From: Aphis gossypii
Lineage: Eukaryota > Arthropoda > Insecta > Hemiptera > Aphididae
NCBI RefSeq assembly: GCF_020184175.1
Contig: NW_026083239.1
Coordinates: 1-64,000 of the forward strand
Direction of reading: 5' to 3'
DNA length: 64,000 bases
Position numbers and translations under genes: made by a program. The notes beneath the pieces were generated by a model. The model made no database searches, was not told the origin of the DNA, and saw nothing but the letters and a program-made list of their open reading frames with translations. Positions 24,494-36,572 of this stretch are shown in pieces (the stretch's first letter is position 1; each line of letters starts with the position of its first letter).

Positions 24494-25082
24494 ATTCGTT
24501 TTTTTCAATTTATATTTTATTTTGTTTTTATATATTTTTATAACAAGTTGTTTCTTTATTTAGTAGACGATATTTTCATTAATATTTTGACGAGAGTCAA
24601 ATGATTTTAAGTTTCATTTATGTTAATTTTTAATTTTGTGTTATTTATATTGAAAAAAGTTATCATAACTATTCTATTTACATGATAATAATAATTATGA
24701 ATGAAGTATATCAAATTGGCCCACATATGAACATTGCATTACAACCCTAAACAAAAAATAACTGTTCATTTAATTTATGAAAACTAATATTTTATACATA
24801 TCTATTATCTACAATCAATTTAAATTTACTAACCTTATATCAATGAAGGCACTTCTTTAACATAACCTTGCAATGTGGAGTTAGGCAGCTCTCTCACTAG
24901 CGCGACTCGATTGACGCGACGAAACTGGTGATTCTTATCGCGTCCGTGTTTCCAATGTAAATAAATAGTACTTCTCCCATACACGAAACGCGACTATTGT
25001 TGCAGCGACTGCGACGTAAAAAATCGCGCGTGACTGAACATGTTCAGTTTCATTGTAACGGTCGTCTGCGATTTTGGTAAAT
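24494..25082. other. Non-coding; GC-richer block before MADF exon
   Basis: AT-rich to about 24860, then a block rich in CG dinucleotides (gcgcgactcgattgacgcgac) at 24898-25060 that could be a promoter or the terminal region of a DNA transposon. No coding frame. Confidence 0.4.
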
Positions 25083-25236
25083 ATGGCCAAAAGAGACGAT
25101 CCCGTTTCCAACATTAAACTTGTGGAAGAAATTGAAAAACACCTTTGCCTGTACATTTATAAGTTATCCAACTATTCAAAACGAGATGTAACAAATTTGG
25201 AATGGGAAAGTGTGGCAAAATCGTTAAAGCACAAAG
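25083..25236 (+). CDS. MADF-domain first exon, orphan
   Basis: ATG 25083 opens 51 codons ending at a good donor (AAAG|GTACG at 25236/25237). The product has the MADF start pattern: LVEEIEKHLCLYIYKLSNYS followed by KRDVTNLEWESVAKSL. MADF domains are Myb/SANT-like DNA-binding modules found in insect regulators and as the accessory protein of PIF/Harbinger transposons. No following exon completing the domain is visible in the next kilobase, so this is either the remnant of a transposon or a gene start cut off by rearrangement. Confidence 0.55.
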
Positions 25237-26080
25237 GTACGTTTCCCAGATAGCAAAAACATATTATAATAATGTTTTTATATAATTACAAAAATAATGA
25301 GTAGTATTATTTGATCATTTTTATTTCATTACAAATAGAAAATAAAAATATTTTTGTAATATTATAGTATTATAATTTGGCCAGGTGTGCATTATTACTA
25401 TAATATTTTATTTATATTGTGTTTAAAATATTAGAAAAAAAAACATTTTATAATATTCTAAAAATAATATTATAAAATTGTTTTTTAAACATTAATATAA
25501 TATTAAAAGTATTTAATTTTAATATTTTTTTATTATTATACTATTTTATTATATATTATGTTTACATAATATGGAAATCCCGGTGTTCAAATTGGATTGA
25601 ACATTAAAATATATAAGGTCAGCTTCTCGTAGACATGTATCTTCATGACACATTTTGTTTTGTTTGCATAAATGTATATAGGTAAGAGATAGGGATGACT
25701 CATTTCACCTATATTTAGTAAATTCCATTCAATTAAATTAATAGTTTTTTGTCAGACTCACAGGATAGGAAATAGATAATCATTCAATATAATATATGCA
25801 TTATTGTATTATAATTTTATTAAACTGAAACATTTCTTATATATATATATATATTATATACTTACAATAGTTACAACTTAAAAGTTTAAATTTCTTTGTA
25901 TATATATAATAATAGTTATAACTTTATGAAAATCTAGCTAATAATAACTTAATAAAAGTATGAACAAACAAAATGTGATTAAATATTTCTGAAACTTTCA
26001 TTAAAATATACCTTATACGTAAATAAAAAAACTGATAATTATACAAAACATATGGTCAGGCATCATATTTTTTGTTTCTA
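25237..26080. other. AT-rich non-coding stretch
   Basis: Poly(AT) and (TA)n tracts; no gene or structured repeat recognised. Confidence 0.6.
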
Positions 26081-26084
26081 AATG

Positions 26085-28456
26085 CAGCGCCAGCTATATA
26101 AACTTTAATAGGAGCTTCGATTTCTGCATCTATTGAGTTTCAAAATTTTTTGTCCTTCTTACAGCTTCTTAAAAGAACAAACAATTGTGGAACAATAATT
26201 AAAAACTAATACTTAATACATATTAATATTTTTATAATTTGTAGGTATTTCAACTAATAATTTATTTGATTTATATATATATATAATATTATATTACATA
26301 AACATAATAATGCTTACCAAATATAACTGTACATATTTTCAAAGAAAATATTTATTTTTTTTTCTGACCCACGTAGCTATATTCTTTAAGTAATTCATCA
26401 TCAAATAATTTTCTTAACACTTGGCGTACTGTTGAAGTTAAAGTTTTCCTTATTAATCGTTTAAAACTATTAACCTAAATTAAAACATATTATGTAACAA
26501 AAAAATATGTATTGAATAACATATTTTATATTTTAAAAACATACCACATTTGTCTTAAAATTTTTGTCGAGCAGTTTAGTTTCAAATTCAATCAATTCTT
26601 CTTCATGGAAATAGGAAGTGAAGAATCACAATCGTCTACTTGGTTAGAATATATGACTGTTGTAATTGTTTCATTATTTTGTATTTTTAAATTCATGTCA
26701 TTAATTATTCGGTCTATATGGTGTTGTTTTTGGGACAAAGTTTCTAAGTCATACCTTATTTTTAAAACCACATTTAGGATTCTTTTTACTGTATCTATTC
26801 AAAAAAATGTATATTAAAACTATTTGTAGTATTATATGTATATTTTAAATTTACCTCCTAAAGATGAATCTATTGGTGATGATAATGGTTGTCTGGATGC
26901 CACTATACTAACTGAATTATTTTGATACTTTTGTTTTGATTTATTCATGCTTGGTGTTTTTATGTTACAAGCTAAAAAAATAAAAATAAAAAAGTGAACA
27001 CTATATGAAGTATGAAGATATAATTATTGACATTTATGTAGGTAGATAAATAATATAAAACAATAATTCAACTACTTTTTTAATATGTTATTAAAATAAT
27101 TAAGTTTTAAGTTTTAAAATGAAACCTTTATTAACAAATAATGTGTGGATAGACTAAAATTCAACTTATTTTTTTACACTACATAAAGAAAATTAATTAA
27201 ATTTTAAATGCCATATTAATAATAAATAATAATATAGGTACCTTGTGTAATAGCTGATGTAGATGAAAAATTCATGTTGTCCCTGATAATTTCAGATCTA
27301 TTTAAACTATTCCCCATATTAGGTACTTTAAATGGAGATGATGTAGTTTGATACACTTCAACATTTTTTTTTATATTCAAACATATTTAAAGTAGCATTA
27401 TACATTTGAAAAATTAATAATTTGTTTTAATTATACCTTCAGATTCCATAAATGATAGCTGATTATGATCATCAGGTTTTTGGTGCATTTCTTTTACTCG
27501 ACCTGTTGGGAAATAATAAATAATTGTAGTTTAAGTCTTTATAATAAATATGAATATTTAAACATAAAAATGTATTTATTGGCAGGAGCAGTGGCATGCT
27601 GATGAGGAAATTATAAATTAAAAGTAGAAAAACCTAGTTTCTCACAATAAAAAGAATTAATTATATTCTTGTACGTACGTTGCATCTTTGATTTGATTAC
27701 AGCAGGACTACAAAATCAGATGTTGATAGTTCTATTGACATTTAAAAATGTTGATTATAAAGAAAGAATATTATATTATAAATTTAAAATAATTCATAAA
27801 AAAATAATAAATTACCGGCTTCATCAGAAGAACTTAAATCATAAAGTTGTCTTTTAACTTTTGAATGACTACTATGTTTTGGTGAATTCATAGTTTTTTT
27901 CATACTTGTATCATTCATACAAAACATGTTATTGTAATCTAAAATGAAAATAATACAAATTTAACGATTTAACGAACACTTTGTATTTGAACTGATTTAG
28001 TATGTAAAATTGTCCTGGCATCTTTCGGTAAATTTGAAAAACATTTATGGTTTCTTAATAAATTTAATAAACCATTTACAGCAGTATGTGAAATTTTATG
28101 AAACAATGCCCACTGAGCAATTTCAGAATTTATACAATAATATTTTGTTATAAAATGATCTGATGAATTACTAGATGATGAACTACCGGATTCATTATTT
28201 AAAACATAATTATCATTCCTACATTCTAATTCTAAATTATCTTCCATATCAGATATTATAGTATTTAATGGAGGTGTTTCATTCTCATTAAGTTAGGGCA
28301 ATTATCAATATCTACTGGCATTTCATTAATAGAATTGTTCTCAGAATCGTTGATTGGAACAAAATTATACTTATCTAATTCTTCTCTCATCCGCCTTCTC
28401 TTTGTACGATTACTAACCATTCTATTCATATTGTTTTTTTGGTTTAAAAGCCTTTT
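26085..28456 (-). pseudogene. DUF4806-like gene, about eight exons, frameshifted
   Basis: This matches a family common in aphids: an N-terminal helical region (EIAQWALFHKISHTAVNGLL, then NLPKDARTILHT) and a C-terminal DUF4806-type domain. The molecular role is unknown. Probable exons, 5' to 3' on minus: 28456-27969 (one 1-nt frameshift near 28290), 27941-27818, 27503-27437, about 27365-27241, about 26973-26856, about 26797-26543, 26475-26359 and about 26180-26085. The sixth exon, which should enter DUF4806, shifts frame near 26610, just before LIEFETKLLDKNF. The next gives RQVLRKLFDDELLKEYSY; the last needs a frame change and passes a TAG. Canonical splice sites border most exons, so decay is recent. 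Confidence 0.6.
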
Positions 28457-28483
28457 AAGAAAAATAAATAATATTTTTATCAA

Positions 28484-29011
28484 TATATTATCCTATTGGG
28501 AAAAGAAAATCTATTATATAGCTACAATAGATACCAATGTACAATATAAAGTGTGTTAGCCATAGGTACATACAATCAAAGATAAAATGTATAATATTCA
28601 GTAGCATCTAATGTTAATGAGATGTATATAATTAAAAAGTAAATTTATGTTATTTAAATGCTTATAGCGTTACAATAAAACAAGATTATAATATCTATTG
28701 TATAAATGACTAAAAACCTTTGTAACAATACAACAAATTATTTTTATTAATTATAATAATATGTACTTACTCAAAAACGGACGAATATTTTACTGCAGGT
28801 ACTGCAAACGAAGTATTTTTTGGTGATATTATCGTCGCCGAACGCGTAATAATTAATAAACGTATAAGTAATAATAATAACTAATATTAATATTGTCTAA
28901 TAAGTCACTTAGTCACACATTGACATCAGTCACACACTCACAAGTCACAATCGTAAGCAAAATGTGGTTCAGCGTCTCACTGTCTCAGTGGTTGTAAAAT
29001 ACTGCGTCAAT
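28484..29011. other. Upstream region of the DUF4806-like gene
   Basis: Possible 5' exon on minus ending at a donor (GA|GTAAGT near 28769), but no confident ATG. The remainder is non-coding. Confidence 0.3.
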
Positions 29012-29459
29012 CAGTGTTGCCAGATATTTAATGATAGAAGTCGCAAAAACTGTTTCACAATATCGCCCAAATCGCCCAAATCAGATAATTTTAAGAAGTA
29101 GCCCAAATCGCCACAATAAGCGCCATCTAGTGGATCAAAAATAACTCAAATTTCAGTTTCAATTAATAGTGCAAATTGTCATTTGTCAACAAGGATTATA
29201 ATATTAGAAGACTCTAATATAATATATTATATATATATATAATATTCACATACATTTAAAATCCACTTGGAAACTAAAATGTAGGCACCAAACTGAAAGC
29301 AATACGATAATTTTCCCCAGAGTAATGCTAAATTAAAATTTAAAATTTGTAGTTTTTCAATGCAAATTTTATTTCTAAGTATTTTTATAGGAAACAATTA
29401 AAAAAAAACAAATTTATATAACTCTTTGTAACAAATTCAATTGTAAGACATCAAATTAT

Positions 29460-29775
29460 TTAATTAAAATATAATTAATAACAGTCAATTTGAATAGAAA
29501 AAAAAAAAACAAACATATACCTTTTTATAACAAATTAAAGCATAATTAACAACACTCAATTTGTATAGAAAAAAACAGACATATCTTTTTATAACAAATT
29601 AAATTTTAAGACATAAAATTCTTTAATTATAATATAATTAACAACACTCAATTTGTATAGAAAAAAAAACAGACATATCTTTTTATAACAAATTAAATTT
29701 TAAGACATAAAATTCTTTAATTATAATATAATTAACAACAGTCAATTTGTATAGAAAAAAAAACACTTAAATAAT
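29460..29775. repeat. Tandem repeat, about 92-bp period, four copies
   Basis: The landmark aacactcaat/aacagtcaat recurs at 29480, 29551, 29643 and 29737 (intervals 71, 92, 94), with the shared text ttgtatagaaaaaaaa and acagacatatctttttat. The first unit is shortened. Located in the subterminal region of the truncated hAT. Confidence 0.85.
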
Positions 29776-29898
29776 ATATAATAAGAAAACAATTAAAAAA
29801 GCAAACTTAAATGCATATTGTAACAAATTAAATACATATTATTATAATAATTATATGCATAATACATTTAAATTAGGAATAGTTATAGTTTAGAAAAA

Positions 29899-30361
29899 TC
29901 ATTGTCTACATTCTACACTAAACAGTTCTACTGTATCAAAAATATCATTTTCTAAATCTTTAGATAATGCAGTTGTTTCAGATTTTTCATAATCATAGAT
30001 TTTTGAATTAAACAGATTTAACATATCTTTAAATGGGGTAAATGAAGTACAACAAAATATGTTTACTTTAGAATGTATTTTAATTCGAATTAATGCTACC
30101 AATAACTCCATGGACATTCTATTTCGCAATTTGGTTTTAGTTGTGTTCATGACGCTGAAAACACGCTCTACAACGGCATTTGATACAGGCAAAGTTAACA
30201 CTCTAAATACAAAATCACTCAATTCCTTAAACATTTTTTCACCAGATGCTGTTTTTAGTTTAGATATTTCTACCCAACATTCTATCAGTGTTACATCTGT
30301 AATAGATTTATCTGGAAATAGATCAACATACTTCAAATTTCCTCCACTGAAGTCGGTGTAA
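29899..30361 (-). pseudogene. hAT transposase C-terminal dimerisation fragment
   Basis: 145 codons in one frame from 30336, extended upstream in frame to about 30361 without an ATG. It has the hAT C-terminal dimerisation block: LTLPVSNAVVERVFSVMN followed by TKTKLRNRMSMELLVALIRI. The catalytic part is absent because the element is cut at the GC-rich tract. A frame on the opposite strand is its shadow. Confidence 0.8.
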
Positions 30362-30399
30362 AATGGGGCTTCTGGAACCTAACCAGCCCTCTATCCAGC

Positions 30400-30585
30400 T
30401 GACCCGTCTGACCATCTAACCAGCCGCCGCCGTAGCTGAGACGCCCCCACCACCGCCCCACCACCGCCGCCCCCGTCGTCCCGTCCCCGCCTCCACCACC
30501 GCCGCCCCCGTCGTCCCCGCCCTCGCCTCCACCACCGCCGCCGTACCCGCCACCCCACCGCCGCCCCCGCCGCTACCATGGTTAT
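30400..30585. repeat. GC-rich CCG/CCACC minisatellite
   Basis: About 180 bp almost entirely of C/G in CCG, CCACC and CCCCGTCGTCCC units, in a window that is otherwise mostly A/T. A 69-codon Arg/Gly frame on minus is a translation of the repeat and not a gene. Confidence 0.85.
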
Positions 30586-30600
30586 CATATTATTGTACAC

Positions 30601-30680
30601 GTACTATATTACCGTACTATATTACCGTACACATATTACCGTACTATATTACCATACTATATTACCGTACACATATTAAT
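30601..30680. repeat. Short tandem repeat (gtactatattacc)n
   Basis: Five or six units of 13-14 bp, variants gtactatattacc and gtacacatattacc, directly after the GC-rich minisatellite. Confidence 0.8.
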
Positions 30681-30956
30681 GTATATTCAACAGTTATCAT
30701 ACACAGAACTATTTTATCATATTATTGTACTCACATCATGTAAATGCTTGGCTAGTATATGAAGTATTCCATTTTTATTTAAATACTTCATTCGAAGAAT
30801 TAATTAAGGTTACTTGTAAAGATTGTAGTCTAGATTCGTTATGTTTAAATTGATTGTAGGTTAAGGAAAAAAAAATTTTGTAGTAAATACCATCTTGTAA
30901 AAAACTCAAGATGGTATAAGTTTATTAATAATAAGTTTATTGGTAGACCGCAATGA

Positions 30957-31472
30957 TTAATCGAGGACATAACCAAATACTCGAGCTTCAATATCGAATT
31001 TTTCTTACGTGAAATCTTCGAAGAAGCCTATCAATTACATTGCGACGATGAGCATTCCCAATGGAAGCTTCATTTATTAGATAATAGTTTAGTTTGTAAT
31101 TTTTATATATTCCAAATAAATCATAACAATTGGATAGATAAATTATTAAATAAGTGTTTTTTTTTTCGTAACTCCTCCTCCATAGGAAAAAACTATTGGG
31201 AGGAGTTATTATATAAGATTTATATTTATAAGTTAAATAATGTAAATAATGTAAATAATGTAAATATTAGTTTAAGTAGCATTATATTTAATTTATATTT
31301 AAAATTAGGAGAAAAATTAGAAGATAAGAAAAAATTAGAATTAGGAAAAAAGAAAAAAATTAGCTGTTTAATTTTAGATTCGTTAAATATAGACTATAGT
31401 TATAAGATTTTAGATTATATCAATAAAAAAATAAAGTTCCATGATAATTATGACGAGGAGGAGATATGGTGA
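30957..31472 (+). CDS. Unrecognised 171-codon open frame without ATG near its start
   Basis: Open from 30957 (after a TGA at 30954) to TGA 31470-31472. Content looks protein-like at first (EDITKYSSFNIEFFLREIFEE, then EHSQWKLHLLDNSL and NHNNWIDKLLNKC), then Lys/Leu-rich with an Asn-Val triplet repeat. With no early ATG it may be an internal exon or a decayed 5' part of the Polinton-1 region that follows. No family is recognised. Confidence 0.3.
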   Translation, partial: LIEDITKYSSFNIEFFLREIFEEAYQLHCDDEHSQWKLHLLDNSLVCNFYIFQINHNNWIDKLLNKCFFFRNSSSIGKNYWEELLYKIYIYKLNNVNNVNNVNISLSSIIFNLYLKLGEKLEDKKKLELGKKKKISCLILDSLNIDYSYKILDYINKKIKFHDNYDEEEIW

Positions 31473-31716
31473 AAAACGTACAATCACATCTTTAGGTGAG
31501 TTATATAAATCATATATGTATAAAATGTGTTACAAATTAAATAATACGGCGTTGGGTTTTACGAGACTATTTGATCGAAAAACACTAGTGTATTTTATTG
31601 TTATCGAAAATGTCCTGTCCCAACCGGTCTATTCTCGACACGTGCAGGTCAGTTTCGGGAATTTTATCGATGCTCTGTTCAATACAATGATACCCAAAAT
31701 AGTTAAAAACCTATAG
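31441..31716 (+). CDS. Unrecognised 91-codon ORF upstream of Polinton-1 PolB
   Basis: ATG 31441, overlapping the previous frame by 32 bp. Residues such as TITSLGELYKSYMYKMCYKL and a hydrophobic VYFIVIENVL segment are visible. A ggtgagtt string inside (31494) could be a splice donor that would end the coding part early. Could be a chance frame. Confidence 0.2.
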   Translation: MIIMTRRRYGEKRTITSLGELYKSYMYKMCYKLNNTALGFTRLFDRKTLVYFIVIENVLSQPVYSRHVQVSFGNFIDALFNTMIPKIVKNL

Positions 31717-31917
31717 TGATATACCTAATTCCCAAATAATATTTTACCTAACCCTGGCTTAATTTATCTTCACCACCGCAAATGCTAAGACACTTGCTCC
31801 GTTACCCGTCGATGTACGTTCAGTCTGTTCTAGACAACCATTTCGTACGTATTATCTCCGCGTTTTCACACAACAGTATTAACAATTTTTCCAAGTGTTT
31901 AAACACTTTATTTAACC

Positions 31918-34900
31918 ATGTTTAAATGCGATAAGTGTCCATCGGTTTTTAACGCGAAGCGTAATTTGTTGACTCATAAAAAAACTCATCTCGGAATTCG
32001 ATTCCAATGCACTATTTGCCTTACGATATTTAAAAACAAGTCACATCTTAATAGACACCAAAAAACACATACCGGTATACGTTTCCCGTGCACTATTTGC
32101 CCAACGACATTTAAATACAAGTCAGATCTTAATAGACACCATAAAAATGTTCATGGTACGTATTTATATAATATTATTTTTCATCATTCATTATATTAAT
32201 TTATAATAATTTTTTAAAGGTATCATTAACGTGCCTGCTCATCGTCAACCCGCCGCACGTGAAGATATACAGATAGCACCACAAATAACTGTTCCAGATA
32301 TACCGGTTGGTGGTTCAAACATGTTATCTGATGACGATATTTGTATGCTTGCAATGGACGCATATGAAATGCTAGACGCTAATACAGGTATTTATATTTT
32401 ATCACTCGCGACATTTTCGACATTACATTTTTAGGTATTAATTAGGTTTATTATTTTTTTAAAGATTCTTACACTACAACCGATAACGGAAAACGTACTT
32501 CTTCCGCAAACCCTACGTCTGCTATCAAAGCTAAAAAAGCACGTTTACTTTTTGTACAGTCTCCCGGCTTTATCGAAATTTCGTCTTCTGCAAATAGAAA
32601 AGTCGTATGGTATTACGCAAAAAATATCGAAAATATTCAAAACTATATTGAATTTTTTAATTCGATTAAATCTGAATTAGTCGAGTTACTAAAATCACAA
32701 GCGTCTAAATATCCGATCAAGTTTAATTTAAAGCTGGAAGCTACATACAATATTCCAAATGTTGATAATACATCAGAGAACCGTTCATTTAAGACCTCAG
32801 CTAGACCGATTTTTGCCGAAACTGGTGTACGGGAAATTGTTGAAGAAGGCATTATAAAATTAATGGCTGAACAAGACGAATATTCTAGCAAGGAAGTGGT
32901 TATACGCTACAGTGTATTGACGGAATATTATTAGGTGTTTATCAATATACGCCTATGAGCGCATCGTCTTATATTCCGTTACCTGATTTCATTGAAAGAA
33001 AAAAAGCTGTAATCAACCCGCAAAACTCAGACCAACAGTGCTTCAAGTGGGCTATATTAGCAAAACACGTTACAGGTTCTAATAAACAACGTATAGAAAA
33101 TTATACAACGCACGAAGAAAAATATAATTTTTCCGGTATCACGTTCCCGACAAAATTACATCAGGTTAACATTTTCGAAAAAAATAATCCTAATGTAACT
33201 GTCAATGTTTACGGACTCGAAAAACATTTCCAACCACCGCAAAAATTTCCAAAATATGAAGTGTTTCCATTGAAGGTGGTAGATGAAGAAAAAACAGATC
33301 ATTTCGACTTGTTACTAATAACCGATGATGAAAATTCTCATTTTACCTACATCTCTAATTTTTCCCGACTTGTGCGATCACAGAAAACCCAACATAAAGC
33401 AAGCGCTGTATTTTGTAAACGTTGCTTTACATCGTTCGAACCTCTAAATATTAATAAATACGAATTAAATGAGCGCATACGATTTGAAGAACACAAGTTA
33501 ATATGCGGAACACATAAACCAATTTTACCTCGAATGCCTGCTCCTGGATCGATGTTAGAATTCGACGCATGGAAAAAAACTCAACGACATCCGATAGTTA
33601 TATATTATGCAGATTTTGAAGCACTACTAAAAAAATCAGATGAAAAATGTGGAAACAATACAAAAGCTATTCAAAAACACGAGGCCATGAGTTATGGTTT
33701 TATGGTTAAAGAAAATAACGACGTTCCCGCAGAACTGCTTGAACAATTTAATATTCCAACTTCACCTATAATTTTTCGTGGCGATGAAGATAATCAGAAT
33801 GTGGGTGAACATTTTGTGAAGAGTATCGTTGAAATAGCTGAAAACATTGAAAAATTACTACAAACCAACATACCAATAACCTTTACTACAGAACAACAAC
33901 AAGCACATAATTTATGTAAGACATGTAATTTATGTAAAAACGGTTTCTCTGTGGGAAACCATAAAGTTGCTGATCACTGTCACTTATCGGGTAAATTTCG
34001 ACAAACATTGTGTAATACCTGCAACCTCAAGCTTCAAACACCAAATTTTGTACCATGTTTTTTTCACAATTTATCGAATTATGATGCACATTTTATTGTA
34101 ACTGAACTCGGTCTCGATGTGAAAAGAATTTCTGTAATACCAAACAGTGAAGAAAAATTCATCTCATTTTCAAAACACGTTTCCAACAACTTTTCAATAC
34201 GGTTCATCGACACATTAAGATTTATGGCTTCAAGTTTATCAACACTCTCGGAAAATTTATTAACACCAGGGTTCGAAAAGTTTAGAGAAACAGCTAAACA
34301 TTTTAATACCGCAGATTTGCCACTCGTTACTCGTAAAGGTGTTTACCCTTATGAGTATACGGATGGTTGGAACAAGCTGGAGCAAACCCATTTACCAGAG
34401 AAAGCAGATTTCTACAGTACACTAACAGAATCAAATATACAAGAAGATTATGAACATGAAAAAAACTGTTTGGAGTCACTTTGGATGCAAGACTTTGGGT
34501 GAATACAGTGATCTATATCTGAAAATTGATGTTTTATTGTTGGCTGACGTGTTTGAGAACTTCAGAGATCTATGTTTAACCACATACTGTTTGGACCCAT
34601 CTTTTTACTATACAGCACCAGGATTCTCCTTTTGATTGTATGTTAAAATATACCAGAGTCAAATTAGAGTTACTCACAGAGTATGATATGCTGTTGATGA
34701 TTGAAAAGGGTAATTATAATAATTATATATAAAAATTTACATTTATAATATATAAATTTTTTATAGGAATTCGAGGCGGTTTGACACAAGCAAGTATGAG
34801 GTATGCTAAAGCTAATAATGAAAAGACCCCAGATTATGATCCAACAAAGTCCAAATCATGGTTAATTTATCAAGATTGTAAGTATACATATACATATATA

Positions 34901-36394
34901 TTAATTTTTTTTTTTTTTTTAGGTAATAATCTATACGGTTGGGCAATGTCACAACACATGCCTATGGTGGTTTTAAGTGGGTTGAACCTAAACTAGAAGG
35001 GCTGAATGATTTGAACGATACATCACCCATCGGACGGATATATGAAGTTGACATTACTTATCCAAAAGAACTCCATGATAAACACAACGACTTACCTTTC
35101 CTACCACAAAACGGTATCCCAGCTGGTTCAAAAGTTAAAAAACTCATGGCAACACTTCAGTCGAAAAAAAACTATATTATTCATTACCGAAACCTCCAAC
35201 AAGCTATAGCCAATGGACTCATAGTTGAAAAAGTAAATGTATAAATGTTTTTATTTTACATTTATAATATAATTATTTTTTATTATAGGTTCATAGAGTA
35301 CTTCAGTTTAATCAATCACCATGGCTGGCTCCATACATAGCACTAAACACAGAGATGCGAAAAAAAGCAGTAAATGACTTTGAGAAAGACTTTTTCAAAC
35401 TTTTAAATAATGCGGTTTTTGGGAAAACCATGGAGTCTATGCGGAAAAGAATAAAAATGGAACTGGTGTCTAGTGATCGTCGTTTACAAAAACTGATAAA
35501 TCAGTCAACATTCAAACACTGTACTACATACAATGAAACTCTAAATGCAGTTGCATTAGAAAACAAAATCATTGATTTTTGTAAACCTGTTTATATAGGT
35601 AAATTACATTTATTTTAAATTTTATATTGTTATATTAATATTTTAAATTTTTTATCAGGTTTTGCAGTGCTGGAAATTTCCAAGTATTTAATGTATGACT
35701 ATCACTATAACGTAATGCAGAAACATTATGATGATAAAATTGAGCTCATGTATACAGATACAGGTAAATTATTATTATTATTATTTTAGTTTCATTGGTA
35801 TTAATTTAATTTATTATTTTAGATTCATTATTGTACTATATTCAAACTGATGATTTTTACAATGATCTGTTGAACAATCCAAACTTGTTGAATCGAATGG
35901 ACACTGCAAATCTACCCCGTGACCACCCGTGTTACATTGCTGAGAGAAAGAAGATTCCTGGGCTATTTTCTGATGAAACCGATGGACGTATTATGAGAGA
36001 GTTTTGTGCTCTCCGTGCAAAGTCCTACGCTTACATTTTAGAAGATAAGGAGAAAATCAAAGCAAAAGGAATCCGTGGACATGTTGTTAGAAACCATATG
36101 ACCTTTCAAGATCATAAACGGTGTTTGTTTGGTGATCCCAGTTTGGAAATAACAACGTCAAACGTCTCTATCCGTTCATTCAAACACAAATTAAAGACCA
36201 TCAAATCCAATAAATTAACTTTTGTAATTAAGTTTTGATGATAAAAGGGTTATACTTGAAGACAACGTACACACCCTAGCTCATGGACACTATTCTATAG
36301 AGTGAGTATATAAATATATATATATTTTAATTATTTTTTAATTAATAATTTTGAATTTTATAGGGAGGAACTCGAAGCAGAACTAGATAGTTAG
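31918..36394 (+). pseudogene. polB: Polinton-1 protein-primed DNA polymerase B with N-terminal zinc fingers, nine exons
   Basis: Replicates the element by protein priming. Exons: 31918-32155 (three C2H2 fingers: CDKCPSVFNAKRNLLTHKKTH and repeats), 32220-32387, 32465-34709, 34767-34877, 34923-35232, 35289-35598, 35659-35763, 35823-36301 and 36364-36394, with GT...AG borders. Visible: NPIKFNLKLEATYNIP-type N-terminal block, IVIYYADFEALL, RFIDTLRFMASSLSTL, LGEYSDLYLKIDVLLLADVF, YTAPGFSF, KDFFKLLNNAVFGKTMESM and the catalytic MYTDT|DS, split by intron 7 inside the second Asp codon. Single-base indels near 32892, 34490, 34630, 34965 and 36225 break the frame, so it is inactive although most of the sequence is well kept. 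Confidence 0.88.
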
Positions 36395-36572
36395 TTATAT
36401 ATTTGTAAAGATTATTTCTGTATGTATAATTTTTCTTATGTCATATTTTTGTACTTGTATATTTTACTTTACACCATTTTCTTTGATAGTTAGTATGGTA
36501 TAGAAATAAAACTCAATTTTGAAATAAAAAAATATGTTGTTTATTTGAAATAAAAAAACATGATTACAATTT
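36395..36572. other. Convergent 3' region, Polinton-1
   Basis: Short AT-rich spacer between PolB (plus) and the next minus-strand gene, with an aataaa signal on plus (about 36505) and one on the minus strand (tttatt near 36540). These likely form both poly(A) sites. Confidence 0.5.

Larger units (their letters stand above)
29012..30370 (-). mobile_element. Truncated second hAT element
   Basis: Starts with cagtgttgccaga (29012), a common hAT terminal sequence, followed by repeated atcgcccaa subterminal motifs (29070-29130), a 92-bp tandem repeat block and the 3' end of a transposase. The other half is missing: similarity stops at the GC-rich tract near 30370. Confidence 0.6.

Noticed and set aside
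29460..29775. CRISPR-like regular repeats
   Set aside because: The units are contiguous ~92-bp tandem repeats without unique spacers, and the genome is eukaryotic.
30391..30600. 69-codon Arg/Gly-rich ORF
   Set aside because: It is a reading of the CCG/CCACC minisatellite on the minus strand.
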